From: Methylibium sp031393925
GTDB lineage: Bacteria; Pseudomonadota; Gammaproteobacteria; Burkholderiales; Burkholderiaceae_C
Direction: 5' to 3'
Length of the DNA: 15,493 nt
NCBI RefSeq assembly: GCF_031393925.1
Contig: NZ_JANMWL010000250.1
Coordinates: 1-15,493 of the forward strand
Position 1 is the first letter of the stretch. Each line of letters opens with the position of its first letter. The translations under genes and the position numbers were made by a program. The notes below the pieces were generated by a model. It saw nothing but the letters and a program-made list of their open reading frames with translations. It was not told the origin of the DNA and ran no database searches. This document shows, piece after piece, positions 1 to 5,778 of this stretch.

Positions 1-90
1 CGCAGCGGTGCTATCCGCAGGAACAGCCAAGCCCTCGAACAGTGCGCCTGTGTGCCCATTCGGGCTCGGTTCGGTCGTGATGCTGCTCAT
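1..90 (-). CDS. 5' end of an unidentified protein, cut by the window edge
   Basis: On the minus strand an ATG at 90 opens a frame with no stop down to base 1. The 30 visible residues begin MSSITTEPSPNGHTGALFEG and end AVPADSTAA. A second in-frame ATG lies four codons upstream, at 102. Neither start has a clear Shine-Dalgarno sequence, which weakens the call. The N-terminus is polar and Ser/Thr/Pro-rich, with no signal peptide or membrane segment. The gene would run in the same direction as the OsmC-family gene upstream of it, separated by about 125-140 bp. Too little is present to assign a family, and the open frame could be chance, since GC-rich DNA often has long stop-free stretches. Confidence 0.35.
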   Translation of the reverse strand, partial: MSSITTEPSPNGHTGALFEGLAVPADSTAA

Positions 91-108
91 GCGAAAACAC
101 ATGCAGCA
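81..108. repeat. Imperfect inverted repeat at the start of the left-edge gene
   Basis: TGCTGC-TC-ATG (81-91) is the reverse complement of CATGCAGCA (100-108) apart from a two-base bulge, with an 8-base A-rich spacer. It straddles both candidate start codons of the partial minus-strand gene. It could be an operator or an mRNA hairpin that hides the start, or a chance repeat. No known binding-site consensus is recognised. Confidence 0.3.
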
Positions 109-227
109 TTCGTGCCGTCAAATGTTCACAGACTCTGAGATGACAGCCCCATGCCCCTGCGCGGGCGCTCAGCCCTTGGGGCGACCCGGAGTAGGCTGAA
201 GCGCAGCTCGGCCCGATCCCGGATGGC

Positions 228-650
228 TCAGGTTTCAACGATCTCCACGGCGGTCGTGATTTCCGCCGTCTTGGCCAGCATCGCGCTGGCAGAGCAGTAT
301 TTCTCGTGCGACAGCGCGACTGCACGCTCCACCACCGCGCTCGAAAGGCCGCGACCTGTGACGACGAACTGCATGTGAATGCGCGTGAACACCTTCGGGT
401 CGCGCTCCGCCCGCTCGGCGCTGAGCCTGACTTCGCAACCACGCACGTCGTGGCGACCTCGCTTCAAGATCAGCACCACGTCGTAGGCGGCACAGCCCCC
501 GGTGCCGGCGAGCACCGTCTCCATCGGCCGCGGCGCCAGGTTGCGCCCACCGCCCTCGGGTGCGCCGTCCATGGCGAACAAGTGGCCACTGCCGGTCTCC
601 GCGTTGAACGCCATGCCGGCCTGGGGTTGCCATCGAACGGTGCATTCCAT
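228..650 (-). CDS. OsmC/YhfA-family redox protein
   Basis: This 140-residue protein has the length and pattern of the small OsmC family, closest in feel to the YhfA branch. The family is known for thiol-dependent peroxide or hydroperoxide reduction, using two cysteines in a dimeric alpha/beta fold in the cytoplasm. Visible here are Cys53 in the GTGGCAAYDVV stretch at the start of the central helix and Cys119 in HEKYCSASAM, the expected pair. The N-terminal beta region includes a glycine-rich loop near residues 29-36 (GAPEGGGR), followed by the PRPMETVLAG helix start. The ATG at 650 is supported by a GGAG six bases upstream (GGAGACAGAG before ATG). A CACAAT box (complement of 691-696) lies about 40 bp upstream, but no good -35 box accompanies it. 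It is transcribed divergently from ilvA. The general function is inferred from the family; the true substrate of YhfA-like members is uncertain. Confidence 0.88.
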   Translation of the reverse strand: MECTVRWQPQAGMAFNAETGSGHLFAMDGAPEGGGRNLAPRPMETVLAGTGGCAAYDVVLILKRGRHDVRGCEVRLSAERAERDPKVFTRIHMQFVVTGRGLSSAVVERAVALSHEKYCSASAMLAKTAEITTAVEIVET

Positions 651-758
651 CTCTGTCTCCTGCGTTGGCCTGCTGCTTCGGCGGGCGCCGATTGTGCCGT
701 CCTGCTCGAGTCGAGACGCAAGCCCATCACAAAGTGCGCGTCGCGCGCTGCGCGTGCG

Positions 759-787
759 TTGCGACGCTGCTTGCGTGCTCCTAGAAT
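759..787 (+). promoter_or_regulatory. Sigma70-type promoter (TTGCGA-17-TAGAAT)
   Basis: A -35 box TTGCGA (759-764; TTG plus the final A match the consensus) is followed by a 17-bp spacer and a -10 box TAGAAT (782-787; five of six match TATAAT). Both sequence and spacing fit the primary sigma factor, and this is the best-formed promoter in the window. Predicted transcription starts near 794 and runs towards ilvA. It would meet an intrinsic terminator about 100 nt later, before the ilvA start. Confidence 0.6.
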
Positions 788-793
788 CGGTTC

Positions 794-896
794 ACGCATC
801 GCGGTCAGGGCAAGCCACCGACCCGATCCCCCGTTGTCTCCTCCACCCCTTCCAAAGGTGGATTCAGCCCAAGGCTCAGTGCCTTGGGCTTTTTTC
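794..896 (+). ncRNA. Candidate small RNA, or terminated leader of ilvA, about 100 nt
   Basis: The segment between the promoter at 759-787 and the terminator at 866-895 has the layout of a short stand-alone transcript. It contains a C/U-rich stretch (837-853) with CTCCTCC at 838-844, the complement of a strong ribosome binding site. A hairpin follows, TCCACC (842-847) with GGTGGA (857-862), then the terminator hairpin. It contains no ATG-started leader peptide and no run of Ile or Thr codons, so classical peptide-based attenuation of ilvA is not supported. I do not recognise a named RNA family. It may be an independent base-pairing small RNA, a riboregulatory 5' leader of ilvA, or a remnant. 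The call rests on signal arrangement alone. Confidence 0.45.
866..895 (+). terminator. Intrinsic (Rho-independent) terminator upstream of ilvA
   Basis: AGCCCAAGGC (866-875) and GCCTTGGGCT (881-890) form a perfect 10-bp stem with a 5-base TCAGT loop. Six consecutive T residues (890-895) follow, then C and more pyrimidines. This is a textbook plus-strand terminator. No plus-strand protein gene ends upstream in this window, so it must terminate a non-coding transcript or an aborted ilvA leader. The complementary strand lacks a matching T-run, so it is not a good terminator for the minus-strand gene. Confidence 0.85.
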
Positions 897-953
897 TTGT
901 GCGACCGGGCGCAGGGGGCGCCGACGACGTCGACTTATCATCGCGCCGCTTCG

Positions 954-962
954 AAGGAGGAG
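954..962 (+). promoter_or_regulatory. Strong ribosome binding site of ilvA
   Basis: AAGGAGGAG at 954-962 is a near-perfect complement of the 16S rRNA 3' end, seven bases before ATG 970. It fixes the ilvA start against longer upstream readings. The GGAGGAG core (956-962) is also exactly complementary to CTCCTCC at 838-844 in the upstream RNA segment. Confidence 0.85.
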
Positions 963-969
963 TCAACCA

Positions 970-2529
970 ATGGCCCGCGCCGCGCGCCCTACCGCCCCGC
1001 GAGCCGCACGCAAGCGTGCCCCGTCTGATTACCTGCAGCGCATCCTGACCGCCCGCGTCTATGACGTGGCGGTCGAGTCCTCGTTGCAGCTCGCCCCGCA
1101 GTTGTCGCAGCGCCTGAACAACCGCGTGCTGCTCAAGCGCGAGGACGAGCAGCCCGTCTTCAGCTTCAAGCTGCGCGGCGCTTACAACAAGATGGCGCAC
1201 CTGAGCGCTGCACAGCTCGAGCGCGGCGTGATCTGCGCCTCGGCGGGCAACCACGCGCAGGGCGTGGCACTGTCGGCCAAGCGGCTCGGTTGCCGCGCGA
1301 CCATCGTCATGCCGGTGACCACGCCGCAGCTCAAGATCGACGCCGTGCGTGCCCTCGGCGGTGAAGTGGTGCTGCACGGCGAAAGCTACTCTGAAGCGTT
1401 TGCGCACGCGAGCGAACTGGAGCGCGCGCACGGCCAGACCTTCGTGCATCCGTTTGACGACCCCGACGTGATCGCCGGCCAGGGCACCATCGCCATGGAA
1501 ATCCTGCGCCAGCACCAGGGCCCGATCGACGCGGTGTTCGTCGCCATCGGCGGCGGCGGGCTGATCGCCGGCATCGCGTCCTACATCAAGGCGGTGCGGC
1601 CCGAGATCCGCGTGATCGGCGTGCAGACTCGCGACTCCGACGCCATGGTGCGCTCGGTGCGCGCTGGCAAGCGCGTGACCTTGCACGACGTGGGGCTGTT
1701 TTCCGACGGCACGGCCGTCAAACTGGTCGGCAAGGAAACCTTCCGCTTGACGCAGGCCCTGGTCGACGACTTCGAGATCGTCGACACCGACGCCGTGTGC
1801 GCCGCCATCAAGGACGTGTTCCAGGACACCCGCTCGATCCTCGAGCCGGCTGGCGCGCTCGGCGTGGCCGCCGTGAAGCAGTACGTGGCGCGCGAAGGCT
1901 GCAGCGGCAAGACCTTCGTGGCCATCACCTGCGGCGCCAACATGAACTTTGACCGACTGCGCTTCGTGGCCGAGCGCGCCGAGGTCGGCGAGGAGCGTGA
2001 GGCGCTGTTCGCGGTGACCATCCCCGAGGCGCGCGGCTCGTTCAAGCGTTTTTGCGAACTGATCGGCCCGCGCAGCGTCACCGAATTCAACTACCGCATC
2101 TCACACGCCGACGTCGCCCATGTGTTCGTCGGCCTGGCCACGCGCGAACGGGACGAATCCGCGCGCATCGCCGAGCGCTTCCAGCGGCACGACTTCCCCA
2201 CGGTCGACCTCACGCACGACGAGCTCGCGCAGACGCACATCCGCCACCTGGTGGGCGGGCGCTCCGAACTGGCCAGGGACGAGCGGCTGTTTCGCTTCGT
2301 GTTTCCCGAGCGGCCCGGCGCCCTGATGCGCTTTCTGACCTGCATGCACCCCGACTGGAACATCAGCCTGTTCCACTACCGCAACCAGGGCGCCGACTAC
2401 GGCCGCATCCTCGTCGGGCTGCAGGTGCCGCGGGGCGAACAGCGCGCGTTGCGCGCCTTCCTCGCCACGCTTGATTACGCCTGGGTGGAAGAGACTGCCA
2501 ACCCGGTCTACCAGTTGTTCCTGCGCTGA
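970..2529 (+). CDS. ilvA: Threonine ammonia-lyase (threonine deaminase), biosynthetic
   Basis: IlvA is a PLP enzyme that deaminates L-threonine to 2-oxobutanoate and ammonia, the first committed step of isoleucine synthesis, in the cytoplasm. The 519-residue length matches the long biosynthetic form. The N-terminal catalytic domain shows SFKLRGAYN with the PLP-binding lysine K67, SAGNHAQG (91-98), the phosphate-binding glycine loop GGGGLIAG (194-201) and CGANMNFDRLR (321-331). At that last site E. coli IlvA has Ser in SGAN where this protein has Cys321. From about residue 345 two ACT-like regulatory domains follow, the second containing FPERPGALMRFL (445-456); in the family they bind isoleucine or valine for feedback control. 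ATG 970 is chosen because AAGGAGGAG lies seven bases upstream. The frame stays open further upstream, but that part overlaps the terminator and the osmC-like gene. Its RNA control is discussed under the upstream terminator. Confidence 0.95.
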   Translation: MARAARPTAPRAARKRAPSDYLQRILTARVYDVAVESSLQLAPQLSQRLNNRVLLKREDEQPVFSFKLRGAYNKMAHLSAAQLERGVICASAGNHAQGVALSAKRLGCRATIVMPVTTPQLKIDAVRALGGEVVLHGESYSEAFAHASELERAHGQTFVHPFDDPDVIAGQGTIAMEILRQHQGPIDAVFVAIGGGGLIAGIASYIKAVRPEIRVIGVQTRDSDAMVRSVRAGKRVTLHDVGLFSDGTAVKLVGKETFRLTQALVDDFEIVDTDAVCAAIKDVFQDTRSILEPAGALGVAAVKQYVAREGCSGKTFVAITCGANMNFDRLRFVAERAEVGEEREALFAVTIPEARGSFKRFCELIGPRSVTEFNYRISHADVAHVFVGLATRERDESARIAERFQRHDFPTVDLTHDELAQTHIRHLVGGRSELARDERLFRFVFPERPGALMRFLTCMHPDWNISLFHYRNQGADYGRILVGLQVPRGEQRALRAFLATLDYAWVEETANPVYQLFLR

Positions 2530-2544
2530 CGCAGGGCTCACAAT
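2515..2544 (+). promoter_or_regulatory. Weak candidate promoter for the cobT-like gene
   Basis: TTGTTC (2515-2520, within the last codons of ilvA) and CACAAT (2539-2544) are separated by 18 bp, a loose sigma70 match 31 bp before ATG 2576. The cobT-like gene may equally be read through from ilvA, since only 46 bp separate them and no terminator lies between. Confidence 0.25.
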
Positions 2545-2575
2545 CGTCCCCGTCCCAATCCCTGCAGCAGCTCCC

Positions 2576-3769
2576 ATGTCCGTCCAGCGCTCGCTGATCG
2601 CCCCCACCGCCCACCCCCGGCTGGAAGAAGCGCTGCGCCTGAAGCTTTATCGCCGTGCCGAGACCGCCGGCAGCCTGGGCGAACTCGAGCCGCTGGCGAT
2701 CCGCCTGGGCCTGATCCAGAACACCCTGAAGCCCCGCCTCAGATCACCGCACTTGGTGGTGTTTGCGGGTGACCACGGCGTGGTGGTCGATGGCCTTAAC
2801 AAGCGCGGCGACTCGACCCTCACGCAGGTCAAGCACCTGCTTGAAGGCCGGCTGCCGATGGCGGTGTTTTCGTTCATCCAGGGCATGGGCCTGACGATCG
2901 TCGATGCGGGCCTGGCCGAGCCGATGAACCCGCACCCGAGCCTGCTGCAACGCAAGATCGCTTTCGGTACGCGCAGCACCCGCGTCGCGCCGGCCATGTC
3001 GGTCGACCAGGCCCATGCCGCCATCCGCGCCGGCATGGAGATCGCCGACACGCTCTCGGGCAATGCACTCGCCTGCGCCGGCATCGGCGTGGGCTCGCAC
3101 GAAAGCGCTTCGCTGGTGATCTCGCGCCTGTCCGGCGTGCCGCTCGCCGACTTGCTCACCGCCGGGCCGCAGATGAACAGCGAGGCATTGACGCAGTCAC
3201 TGACCGTCCTGCAGGCCGCGCAGGTGCGACACCAGGCCTTGACCGACCCGGTCGAGGTGCTGGCCGCATTCGGCGGATTCGAGATTGCCATGTTGACGGG
3301 CGCCATGCTGGTGGCCGCCAGCAAGCGTCACCTGATCATGGTCGATGGCGTGCCGGCCTGCGCCGCCCTGCTGGTGGCCGCCCGCATTGCCGCGCCGGTG
3401 ACCGACTACGCACTGTTTTGCCGCAGCCATGGCCACCAGGGACTCGACCACGCGATGCGCGTCTTCCAGGCCAGCGCGCTGCTTGAACTGGGCATGGAAA
3501 GTACCGACGGCACCGGCGCCACCCTGGCCTGGCCATTGGTACACAGCGCGGCGTCGTTGTTGACCGAAGTGGTCGACGGCGAGGACAGCGGTCCGACACA
3601 GTTGGTGAGCACCGCCGGTGCGCTGGACAACGGCCAGTCCCAGGGCGCTGGCGGCCTCACCAGTGGTCACGTCAGTGGTGCCGCGGGCCTGGGCGCCGGG
3701 AGCGACCCCGCTGATGACGCGCTCGACGTGCCCCGCCCTGGAGCCAGCGGCTCCGAAGCCTTGCCTTGA
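2576..3769 (+). CDS. CobT-family protein (nicotinate-nucleotide:DMB phosphoribosyltransferase-like) with altered active site
   Basis: CobT transfers phosphoribose from nicotinate mononucleotide to 5,6-dimethylbenzimidazole, making alpha-ribazole phosphate for the lower ligand of cobalamin. This 397-residue protein aligns by eye along its length with Salmonella CobT: GSLGELEPLA (32-41), FAGDHGV (63-69), GIGVGSHESA (169-178), FGGFEIAMLTGAMLVAA (232-248), VDGVPACAALL (256-266), SHGHQGLDHA (284-293) and TDGTGATLAWPLV (310-322). Salmonella CobT has catalytic Glu174 in GELGMANTT and Glu317 in GEGSGAAL. Here the aligned residues are Gly169 and Asp311. About 58 C-terminal residues (340-397) form a Gly/Ser/Ala-rich tail absent from the roughly 350-residue canonical enzyme. 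ATG 2576 gives the N-terminus expected of the family, though it lacks a clear ribosome binding site. No other cobalamin genes are nearby. It may be a divergent enzyme or a paralogue with another substrate; family membership is firmer than function. Confidence 0.8.
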   Translation: MSVQRSLIAPTAHPRLEEALRLKLYRRAETAGSLGELEPLAIRLGLIQNTLKPRLRSPHLVVFAGDHGVVVDGLNKRGDSTLTQVKHLLEGRLPMAVFSFIQGMGLTIVDAGLAEPMNPHPSLLQRKIAFGTRSTRVAPAMSVDQAHAAIRAGMEIADTLSGNALACAGIGVGSHESASLVISRLSGVPLADLLTAGPQMNSEALTQSLTVLQAAQVRHQALTDPVEVLAAFGGFEIAMLTGAMLVAASKRHLIMVDGVPACAALLVAARIAAPVTDYALFCRSHGHQGLDHAMRVFQASALLELGMESTDGTGATLAWPLVHSAASLLTEVVDGEDSGPTQLVSTAGALDNGQSQGAGGLTSGHVSGAAGLGAGSDPADDALDVPRPGASGSEALP

Positions 3770-3772
3770 CGT

Positions 3773-3784
3773 GCGCGGCCGCGC
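3773..3784. repeat. 12-bp GC palindrome between convergent genes
   Basis: GCGCGGCCGCGC is a perfect palindrome immediately after the cobT-like stop codon and within the 40-bp gap before the gspC stop. It has no loop and no T-run, so it is a poor intrinsic terminator for either convergent gene. It may simply reflect GC-rich composition. Confidence 0.25.
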
Positions 3785-3809
3785 GACGGCCTGCGCAGTC
3801 GGTGTCGCC

Positions 3810-4451
3810 TCAGCGACGATTGCCCGCGTCGCTCGCCGGGTCGGCAGGCGAAGGATCGTCGCCCACGCCGGGCGCACGCCGCGGTCCCGGGCTTGCGTTG
3901 CTGCTCGCATCCTGAGGCTGCACGGGCGGCATCACTTCGGGGAGATTGGGTCGCGAAAGCATGCCCGGGTCAGCATTTGGCGGCGGCGGCGGCAGGGTGC
4001 CGGTTGTCGGCGCCAGAGGAGGCGGCAGTTCCAGCCGCACGGCCGGCGCGCCCTGCACCGGGCCGATGTCGGCGCTGCGCGACGCCACCGACTGCAGCAC
4101 CAGCGCCGTATCGAGCCGCGCACCCACCCGGTAGGGCCGCGGCGGCTTGCCGTCGACGGCAATCAGCGCAATGCCCTGCCCATCGCGGCGATCGGACGAT
4201 TTAGGCGCCATCACACCGACCAGCTTGAAGCGGCTCGCCAGCGCCGGCTCGGTCGGCCCACCGATCACGGCGGCCGGCGCGATGGGGCTCGCGAACAGCC
4301 GCGCCACGTCGCCGCGCAAGGCGCCCGCCGACGACACCGGCTGAGCTTGGCTCGGCACGGGGCGCGGCGAGACGAACACGCGCAGGCCCCAATACGCGGC
4401 ACAGGCCGCAACGGCGGCCCACAAGATGAATGCAGCAAAGCGCTCGGCCAT
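3810..4451 (-). CDS. gspC: Type II secretion system inner-membrane protein GspC
   Basis: GspC links the inner-membrane platform of the T2SS to the secretin GspD through its periplasmic homology region. The 213-residue protein has a short cytoplasmic N-terminus, one membrane segment at about 7-26, and a periplasmic linker. The homology region spans roughly 46-143, with the characteristic LFASPI (52-57), RFKLVGVMAP (74-83), GIALIAVDGKPPRPYRVG (93-110) and LDTALVLQSVASRSADI (113-129). A proline-rich tail follows (143-213, including a run of five prolines at 154-158) in place of the PDZ or coiled-coil domain seen in many GspC proteins. It is read away from gspG, an arrangement seen in other betaproteobacterial gsp loci. 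ATG 4451 fits because the membrane segment starts a few residues in. No strong ribosome binding site is visible. Its stop lies 40 bp from the stop of the convergent cobT-like gene. Confidence 0.88.
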   Translation of the reverse strand: MAERFAAFILWAAVAACAAYWGLRVFVSPRPVPSQAQPVSSAGALRGDVARLFASPIAPAAVIGGPTEPALASRFKLVGVMAPKSSDRRDGQGIALIAVDGKPPRPYRVGARLDTALVLQSVASRSADIGPVQGAPAVRLELPPPLAPTTGTLPPPPPNADPGMLSRPNLPEVMPPVQPQDASSNASPGPRRAPGVGDDPSPADPASDAGNRR

Positions 4452-4459
4452 GGGCGGCG

Positions 4460-4483
4460 ATTATGATGGATCGACTTCGATCC
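4460..4483. promoter_or_regulatory. Divergent gspC/gspG control region with 16-bp dyad
   Basis: The 59-bp gap between the divergent gspC and gspG starts contains GGATCGACTTCGATCC (4468-4483), with perfect 7-bp arms around CT. It abuts overlapping -10-like boxes on both strands: TATGAT (4462-4467, plus) and CATAAT (complement of 4460-4465, minus). Neither has a good -35 box. The position suggests an operator controlling both arms of the secretion locus, but no regulator family can be named from the sequence. Confidence 0.4.
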
Positions 4484-4510
4484 TTGACGGCGATGCCGCC
4501 GCTGATGCCA

Positions 4511-4948
4511 ATGAGCAAGAATTCTGCACCGACGCCAGTGCGCCGTCGCGGCTTCACCCTGATCGAACTGATGGTGGTGCTGGTCATCATTGGCGTGCTG
4601 GCGGCGCTGATCGTGCCCAATGTGCTTGACCGTGCCGACGATGCGCGCGTCACTGCGGCCCGCACCGACGTCAACAACCTGATGCAGTCGCTCAAGCTCT
4701 ACCGCCTGGACAACCAGCGCTACCCGAGCGCGGAGCAAGGCCTGCAGGCACTGGTGGCGCGGCCGACGGCAAGCCCGGCGCCACCGAACTGGAAGCCCTA
4801 TCTCGAGAAACTGCCCCACGATCCCTGGGGCCACCCCTACCAATACGTCAACCCGGGCGTGAAGGGCGAAGTCGACGTGTTCAGCTTCGGGGCCGATGGG
4901 CAGTCCGGTGGTGATGGCAAGAACGCCGACGTCGGCTCCTGGCAGTGA
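4511..4948 (+). CDS. gspG: Type II secretion major pseudopilin GspG
   Basis: GspG is the main subunit of the periplasmic pseudopilus that pushes substrates through the secretin. From ATG 4511 the protein has 145 residues, the usual size. The prepilin leader MSKNSAPTPVRRRG is basic and ends in Gly14; cleavage before Phe15 by the prepilin peptidase leaves FTLIELMVVLVIIGVLAALI, with the conserved Glu at +5. The globular part has the family signature YPSAEQGLQALV (71-82), WKPYLEKLPHDPWGHPYQYV (94-113) and FGADGQSGGDGKNADVGSW (126-144), whose acidic and polar residues form the calcium-binding loop in known GspG structures. Upstream in-frame ATGs (4430, 4463, 4466, 4505) were set aside because they overlap gspC or lengthen the leader unusually; 4505 remains possible. 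No clear ribosome binding site is seen. It is the first gene of the plus-strand series. Confidence 0.93.
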   Translation: MSKNSAPTPVRRRGFTLIELMVVLVIIGVLAALIVPNVLDRADDARVTAARTDVNNLMQSLKLYRLDNQRYPSAEQGLQALVARPTASPAPPNWKPYLEKLPHDPWGHPYQYVNPGVKGEVDVFSFGADGQSGGDGKNADVGSWQ

Positions 4949-5423
4949 GCCTTGCGGTGGGCGCGTCGGCGCGCGCGGCTTCACGCTCATCGAGCTGCTG
5001 ATCGTCGTCGCACTGATCGCCATCGCCTCTGCCGTGGCTTCGCTGGCGCTGCGCAACCCTGCGACCACGCAACTCGAGCGCGAAGGGGCACGCCTGGCGG
5101 CGCTGCTCGAATCGGCGCGCGCCGAAGCGCGCGCGCTGGGTGTGGCAGTGCGCTGGGTGCCGGGCGGCACCGAGGGCGGCTTTCGGTTCGTCGGCCTGCC
5201 CGATGCGCTGGCCCTGCCGTCGCAGTGGCTTGGCGAGGGCGTCAATGCCGAGGCACTCGCCGAGCGCCGGCCGGTGGCGGCCATCGTGCTTGGCCCGGAG
5301 CCGTTGATCGGTGTGCAGCGCATCGTGCTGCGCCTTGACAACCAGCATCTCACGCTCGCCACCGACGGCCTGGGGCCGTTCGCGGTGGTCGCCGACGAGG
5401 AACCGGCCCGTGCAACGCGCTGA
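4914..5423 (+). CDS. gspH: Type II secretion minor pseudopilin GspH
   Basis: GspH is a minor pseudopilin of the T2SS pseudopilus. The leader ends in GARG and is followed by FTLIELLIVVALIAIASAVASLAL, a type IV pilin N-terminus cleaved before Phe23 with Glu at +5. The downstream domain is about 145 residues, with the GspH-like GARLAALLESARAEARALG helix and a beta-rich C-terminus. The ATG at 4914 gives 169 residues and a 22-residue leader; an in-frame ATG at 4896 would add six more. Either start lies inside the gspG 3' end (35- or 53-bp overlap), pointing to translational coupling. Its sequence is less conserved than GspG, so the name rests on both the pilin motif and the position between gspG and gspI. 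Confidence 0.85.
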   Translation: MARTPTSAPGSEPCGGRVGARGFTLIELLIVVALIAIASAVASLALRNPATTQLEREGARLAALLESARAEARALGVAVRWVPGGTEGGFRFVGLPDALALPSQWLGEGVNAEALAERRPVAAIVLGPEPLIGVQRIVLRLDNQHLTLATDGLGPFAVVADEEPARATR

Positions 5424-5769
5424 CGGTTTCACGCTCATCGAGGTGCTGGTCGCGCTGGCGATCGTCGCCGTCACGCTGGGCGCGGGCATCAAGGCGGCCG
5501 GCGCGCTGACCAACAATGCGCAGCGCCTGGTCGAAGTGAGCGCATCGCAGTGGTGCGCCGACAATCACCTCACGGTGCTGCGACTGGCCCGGCAGTTCCC
5601 GGGCGTCGGTGACAGCGACTTCGCCTGCGAGCAGCTCGGCATCGCCTACTCCGGGCGGCTGGTCGTGCGGCCCACGCCCAACCCGAATTTCCGCCGCGTC
5701 GACGCGGTCATGTCCGACCCGGCAGGGCGGCCGGTGCTCACGCTGTCGACCGTGCTGTCGCGCTACTGA
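5410..5769 (+). CDS. gspI: Type II secretion minor pseudopilin GspI
   Basis: GspI starts the minor pseudopilin tip complex with GspJ and GspK. A GTG at 5410 yields a 119-residue protein, the normal GspI length. Its six-residue leader MQRADG precedes FTLIEVLVALAIVAVTLGAG, with cleavage before Phe7 and Glu at +5. Typical features follow: NNAQRL (35-40), WCADN (48-52), LARQFPGVGDSDFACEQLG (59-77) and a C-terminal VLTLSTVLSR strand. Cys49 and Cys73 could form a disulfide. The GTG is preferred because GAGGA lies seven bases upstream and because the ATG at 5311 would place 33 extra residues before the prepilin motif. The start overlaps the gspH stop by 14 bases. Confidence 0.9.
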   Translation: MQRADGFTLIEVLVALAIVAVTLGAGIKAAGALTNNAQRLVEVSASQWCADNHLTVLRLARQFPGVGDSDFACEQLGIAYSGRLVVRPTPNPNFRRVDAVMSDPAGRPVLTLSTVLSRY

Positions 5770-5778
5770 ATCGCGCCG

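Larger units (their letters stand above)
651..969. other. Intergenic region between the osmC-like gene and ilvA, with promoter, terminator and possible RNA
   Basis: This 319-bp region separates two divergent genes and has no credible protein-coding frame of its own. It holds the Shine-Dalgarno site and probable promoter of the osmC-like gene near its left end. Further right it holds a plus-strand promoter at 759-787, two short hairpins at 842-862 and 866-890 (the second followed by a T-run), and the ilvA ribosome binding site at 954-962. A TTATCAT sequence at 933-939 could be the -10 region of a separate ilvA promoter downstream of the terminator, but its -35 region does not match the consensus. 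Confidence 0.7.

Noticed and set aside
103..227. Terminator for the osmC-like gene
   Set aside because: Short GCCCC/GGGGC pairings exist, but the loops are large and no T-run follows on the minus strand.
11..442. 143-codon minus-strand open frame overlapping the osmC-like gene
   Set aside because: It is Ser/Arg-rich out-of-frame sequence covering half of a gene with clear OsmC cysteines, and has no motif of its own.
794..895. Classical leader-peptide attenuator for ilvA
   Set aside because: No ATG- or GTG-started peptide rich in Ile, Val, Leu or Thr codons is present before the terminator.
502..969. In-frame upstream extension of ilvA by 156 codons
   Set aside because: It runs antisense through part of the osmC-like gene and across the intrinsic terminator. 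The strong ribosome binding site at 954-962 fixes the start at 970.
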